NCBI GenBank assembly: GCA_902580535.1
Contig: CACHKZ010000002.1
Span: 1 to 62,100 of the forward strand
DNA from: an uncultured Pelagibacteraceae bacterium
GTDB lineage: Bacteria > Pseudomonadota > Alphaproteobacteria > Pelagibacterales > Pelagibacteraceae
Length of the DNA stretch: 62,100 bases
Reading direction: 5' to 3'
This document shows, in pieces, positions 59,732-62,100 of this stretch. The translations under genes and the position numbers were made by a program. The notes beneath the pieces are model-generated. The model had not been told where the DNA came from. It did not search any database and saw only the letters and a program-made list of their open reading frames with translations. The number at the start of each line of letters is the position of its first letter. Position 1 is the first letter of the stretch.

Positions 59732-60531
59732 TAGTTAGATATAATGTTTACTTCTGAACTCGAGCTTTCAGGATTTATGTTAATATTTTTTGTTTTTAAA
59801 TCAAACTCAACAATACCAGCTTTCATTGTAGATTTTGGATCAGTAATTATTACGTTATTATAAGCTATTGCCTTATTTGTTTCCATATTTATATCAAAAT
59901 TTATACATGTAATTTCTTTGTCCTGGTAATTAATTATTACATTTTGATAAAATTGTGAATTTAAACTCACTGTATTATATTGAGCATAATCTGATTCAAT
60001 ATAAATAGTATCTCTGGTTTCAGAAGTAATTTCCCCTTTAACATTATCAAGATCTAAAATATCGTTATTATTAACATTTGATTTACCAGACCTTGCAATA
60101 AGGTAGAATTTATTTCCTTTTTGATCTACAGAAGTATATTCAACATTCTTTACTAAATTTTTAACTTTCTTGTTTTCTATTTTGTTTATTTCGAGATTTT
60201 TATTTTTTTTCTTTTCTTCAATTTTATTTATTTTTGTTTTTTCTTTTTTTGACACTTTTTGATTGCTCAATTCAATTATTTCTTTGGAATCTTTAATTAT
60301 TGAATCATTTTCTTTCTTAACACCAAAATTAATTTTATCATTTAACTCTTTATTCTTAATTTCTAGTTCCGATAATTTTTTTTGTAAAATTTCTATTTTA
60401 ATATCAGTTTCAGATGAATTAATTTCCTCTAGTATATCTTTTTTAGTATTAAAGTATTTATAATATACCCCTACAACAATCATTGTTATCAAAACTAAGA
60501 TTAGAATTTGAATTAAGGTTTTTAAAGACAT
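59731..60531 (-). CDS. lptC: LptC-like LPS export protein with long coiled coil
   Basis: A 266-residue bitopic protein. One TM helix (about residues 5-26) is followed by a very Lys/Glu-rich coiled coil (about 33-130), then a beta-strand-rich periplasmic domain (NVEYTSVDQKGNKFYLIA to the end) that looks like the LptC beta-jellyroll. LptC links the LptBFG extractor to the LptA bridge. Usual LptC (about 190 residues) has no coiled-coil spacer. lptA, normally found between lptC and lptB, is absent here. The position between kdsD and lptB supports the call. Confidence 0.75.
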   Translation of the reverse strand: MSLKTLIQILILVLITMIVVGVYYKYFNTKKDILEEINSSETDIKIEILQKKLSELEIKNKELNDKINFGVKKENDSIIKDSKEIIELSNQKVSKKEKTKINKIEEKKKNKNLEINKIENKKVKNLVKNVEYTSVDQKGNKFYLIARSGKSNVNNNDILDLDNVKGEITSETRDTIYIESDYAQYNTVSLNSQFYQNVIINYQDKEITCINFDINMETNKAIAYNNVIITDPKSTMKAGIVEFDLKTKNININPESSSSEVNIISN

Positions 60532-61509
60532 TTATGTAACATTTGCATCTAAAATATTATGTATGTGAATAAAACCAATTGTTTTATTTTTATTATTATG
60601 ATGCACACATAAACTTGTAATTTTTTTAGAATTCATTATTGAAAGCGCTTTTGCAGCCAACAAATTTTTGTCAACACTAATAGGATTTTTTTTCATTACT
60701 TTTTTTATTTTAAAATTTTGATAGTCAATTTTTTTAACAGATAGTCTTTTTAAATCTCCATCTGTAAGAATTCCTTTTGTATTGTTAAATTTATTTCTGA
60801 CAATTAACACACCATATCCTTTTTTTGATATAATTTTTAATGCCTTTTTCATGTTGATATTTTCTGTTATGAATGGAATTTTACTACCAGTAATCATTAA
60901 ATCCTCCACAGTCTTTAGTTTAATTGATAATGATCCACTAGGATGAAATTTTTTAAAATCTAGTTTTCCGAAATTTTTGTATTTCATACAAGTTATTGCT
61001 ATAGCATCACCTAAAGCTATTTGGATTGTAGTTGAAGAAGTAGGAACAATATTACCTGGGCCAGCCTCTTTTACAGACGGTAATAGAAATTTTACATCAG
61101 AATTTTTATATAAAATTGAATCTTTTTTGGAAGTTATACCAATAAGTTTAATATTTTTATTACGAGAAGTATATTGGATTATATTTTTTAGCTCGTTACT
61201 CTGACCACTTAAGCTAATTAATATTACAACATCATATGATGTAATTTGACCCATATCACCATGACTGGCATTTGAAGCATCTAAAAAAAAAGACGGAGTA
61301 CCAGTTGATGACAATGTAGCAGACCATTTCTTAGCGATTATTCCACTTTTGCCTACTCCAGAAATTATTACTTTACCTCTCTTACAATTAACAATTGTTT
61401 TTATGATTTTTTCGAATTGACTTCCAATACTTGTTTTAAGTTTTTTTAAAGAGTCTTGTTCAATTTTAATTACATTTTTTGCAATATTGATTATATTTTT
61501 TTCTTTCAT
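60532..61509 (-). CDS. kdsD: Arabinose 5-phosphate isomerase (KdsD/KpsF)
   Basis: KdsD makes arabinose 5-phosphate, the Kdo precursor. The 325 residues contain the SIS domain (GKVIISGVGKSGIIAKKWSA, then STGTPSFFLDASNASHGDMG and LISLSGQSNELKN) and two CBS domains at the C-terminus. The frame is open to 61545 but that start would lie inside rnd. ATG 61509 gives the family length and a 1-nt gap to the rnd stop. Kdo synthesis together with lpt genes shows that the cell makes an LPS-type outer membrane. Confidence 0.95.
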   Translation of the reverse strand: MKEKNIINIAKNVIKIEQDSLKKLKTSIGSQFEKIIKTIVNCKRGKVIISGVGKSGIIAKKWSATLSSTGTPSFFLDASNASHGDMGQITSYDVVILISLSGQSNELKNIIQYTSRNKNIKLIGITSKKDSILYKNSDVKFLLPSVKEAGPGNIVPTSSTTIQIALGDAIAITCMKYKNFGKLDFKKFHPSGSLSIKLKTVEDLMITGSKIPFITENINMKKALKIISKKGYGVLIVRNKFNNTKGILTDGDLKRLSVKKIDYQNFKIKKVMKKNPISVDKNLLAAKALSIMNSKKITSLCVHHNNKNKTIGFIHIHNILDANVT

Positions 61510-61510
61510 T

Positions 61511-62100
61511 TTAGTGTGACCAAATATCTTCTTTAAAAGAAGCAAGGTCTAAATCAACCCTGGTATTTATAAATTTAATCGTATTTTCATAAAGGTTCAT
61601 TCTATTTTCTCTTAGTAAAATCTTTTCTAGAGAGTCGTAAATCTTATGTAAATATACAACATCCTGAGCACAGTATTTTAGTTGCTTATCTGATAAGTCT
61701 CCCCCAAAATCCGATGTTTGTAATTGTTTACTTATATCTATATTTGTGAATTCTTTTATAAGATCTTTAAGTCCATGCTTGTCAGAATAACTTCTCGCTA
61801 TTTTACTCATTATTTTTGTACAATTAACGTTTACAACACTTATTTCTAAATACTTTTTTATAAATAATAAGTCGGCTCTTGCAAAATGAAATATTTTATT
61901 AATACTTTTATTACCTAAAACTGCTTTGAGATTTGGTGCATTGTAATCATCTTTATCGAATTGAATAATATGTGCATCATCTTTGCCCGAGGAAATTTGA
62001 ATTACACAAAGCCTATCTCTATTGATATTTAAACCTGTAAACTCACAATCAACTGCTATCTTGTCACTGAACTTAATTTCATGTGGTAAATCTTTTTTAT
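61511..62100 (-). CDS. rnd: Ribonuclease D, C-terminal part present (gene cut by window end)
   Basis: About 196 residues of a DEDDy exoribonuclease. Exo I motif AVDCEFTGL (usually DTET), Exo II FHFARADLLF, and Exo III YCAQDVVYLHKIY with the tyrosine of the DEDDy class. It ends soon after the Exo domain (VDLDLASFKEDIWSH), so it lacks the HRDC domains of E. coli RNase D, as in many alphaproteobacteria. It likely trims tRNA 3' ends. The N-terminus lies outside the window. Confidence 0.92.
   Translation of the reverse strand, partial: KKDLPHEIKFSDKIAVDCEFTGLNINRDRLCVIQISSGKDDAHIIQFDKDDYNAPNLKAVLGNKSINKIFHFARADLLFIKKYLEISVVNVNCTKIMSKIARSYSDKHGLKDLIKEFTNIDISKQLQTSDFGGDLSDKQLKYCAQDVVYLHKIYDSLEKILLRENRMNLYENTIKFINTRVDLDLASFKEDIWSH

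Overview
The window is a continuous piece of chromosome from an AT-rich, very compact bacterium. It carries 69 protein-coding genes (two cut by the window ends) and four tRNA genes. Gene content and order point to a streamlined marine alphaproteobacterium, most like the SAR11/Pelagibacterales type. The supporting signs are alphaproteobacterial neighbourhoods (aroA-cmk-rpsA-ihfB-pyrF-trpF-trpB-trpA-accD-folC-trxA; rpmH-rnpA-yidD-yidC; murA-DUF2948-hisD-infA; J-domain protein-cobS-cobT beside bolA), a RegB-type sensor kinase, a tRNA-His without an encoded G-1, strong A/T codon bias, gene overlaps of 1-44 nt and almost no spacer DNA. No 16S gene is present, so the assignment rests on gene order and composition. 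I see no insertion sequence, integrase, CRISPR array or rRNA.

Layout. 1-16.8 kb: the start of uppP, glutamate synthase (gltD-gltB), an alpha/beta hydrolase, a glycosyltransferase, then a translation run thrS-infC-rpmI-rplT-pheS-pheT-lepA that ends in tRNA-Ser. 17-25.5 kb: gyrB, regB, then the reverse-strand block J-domain protein-cobS-cobT, bolA, aroK-aroB. 25.6-29.7 kb: a small membrane peptide, a 578-residue exported protein of unknown function, def-fmt-truA. 29.7-37 kb (reverse): SET methyltransferase, HDAC-type deacetylase, and a rpmH-rnpA-yidD-yidC-argB-HAD-dapD-dapE operon. 37-42 kb: VTT-domain membrane protein, tRNA-Thr, two tiny basic proteins, dcd-murA-DUF2948-hisD-infA-tRNA-Phe. 42-45.8 kb: cold shock protein, a palindrome-rich spacer, tRNA-His-hisS-hisZ-hisG. 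45.8-49.5 kb: three nuclease-family genes (phage-type PD-(D/E)XK exonuclease, rmuC, exonuclease I) and trxA. 49.5-62.1 kb (reverse): rnd-kdsD-lptC-lptB-aroA-cmk-rpsA-ihfB-pyrF-trpF-trpB-trpA-accD-folC.

The genes are mostly housekeeping: nitrogen assimilation, aromatic amino acid, histidine, lysine and arginine synthesis, translation, LPS export and envelope assembly. The points most worth a second look are a tryptophan synthase whose two subunits both depart from the canonical active-site or interface residues, a cytidylate kinase without the P-loop lysine, an AccD with a collapsed zinc knuckle, a tRNA-His fused almost directly to a divergent hisS, a spacer with stacked palindromes after the cold shock gene, the three-nuclease cluster, a SET/HDAC pair, and convergent genes that overlap through their stop codons. 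Nothing here is clearly a new defence or mobile system.
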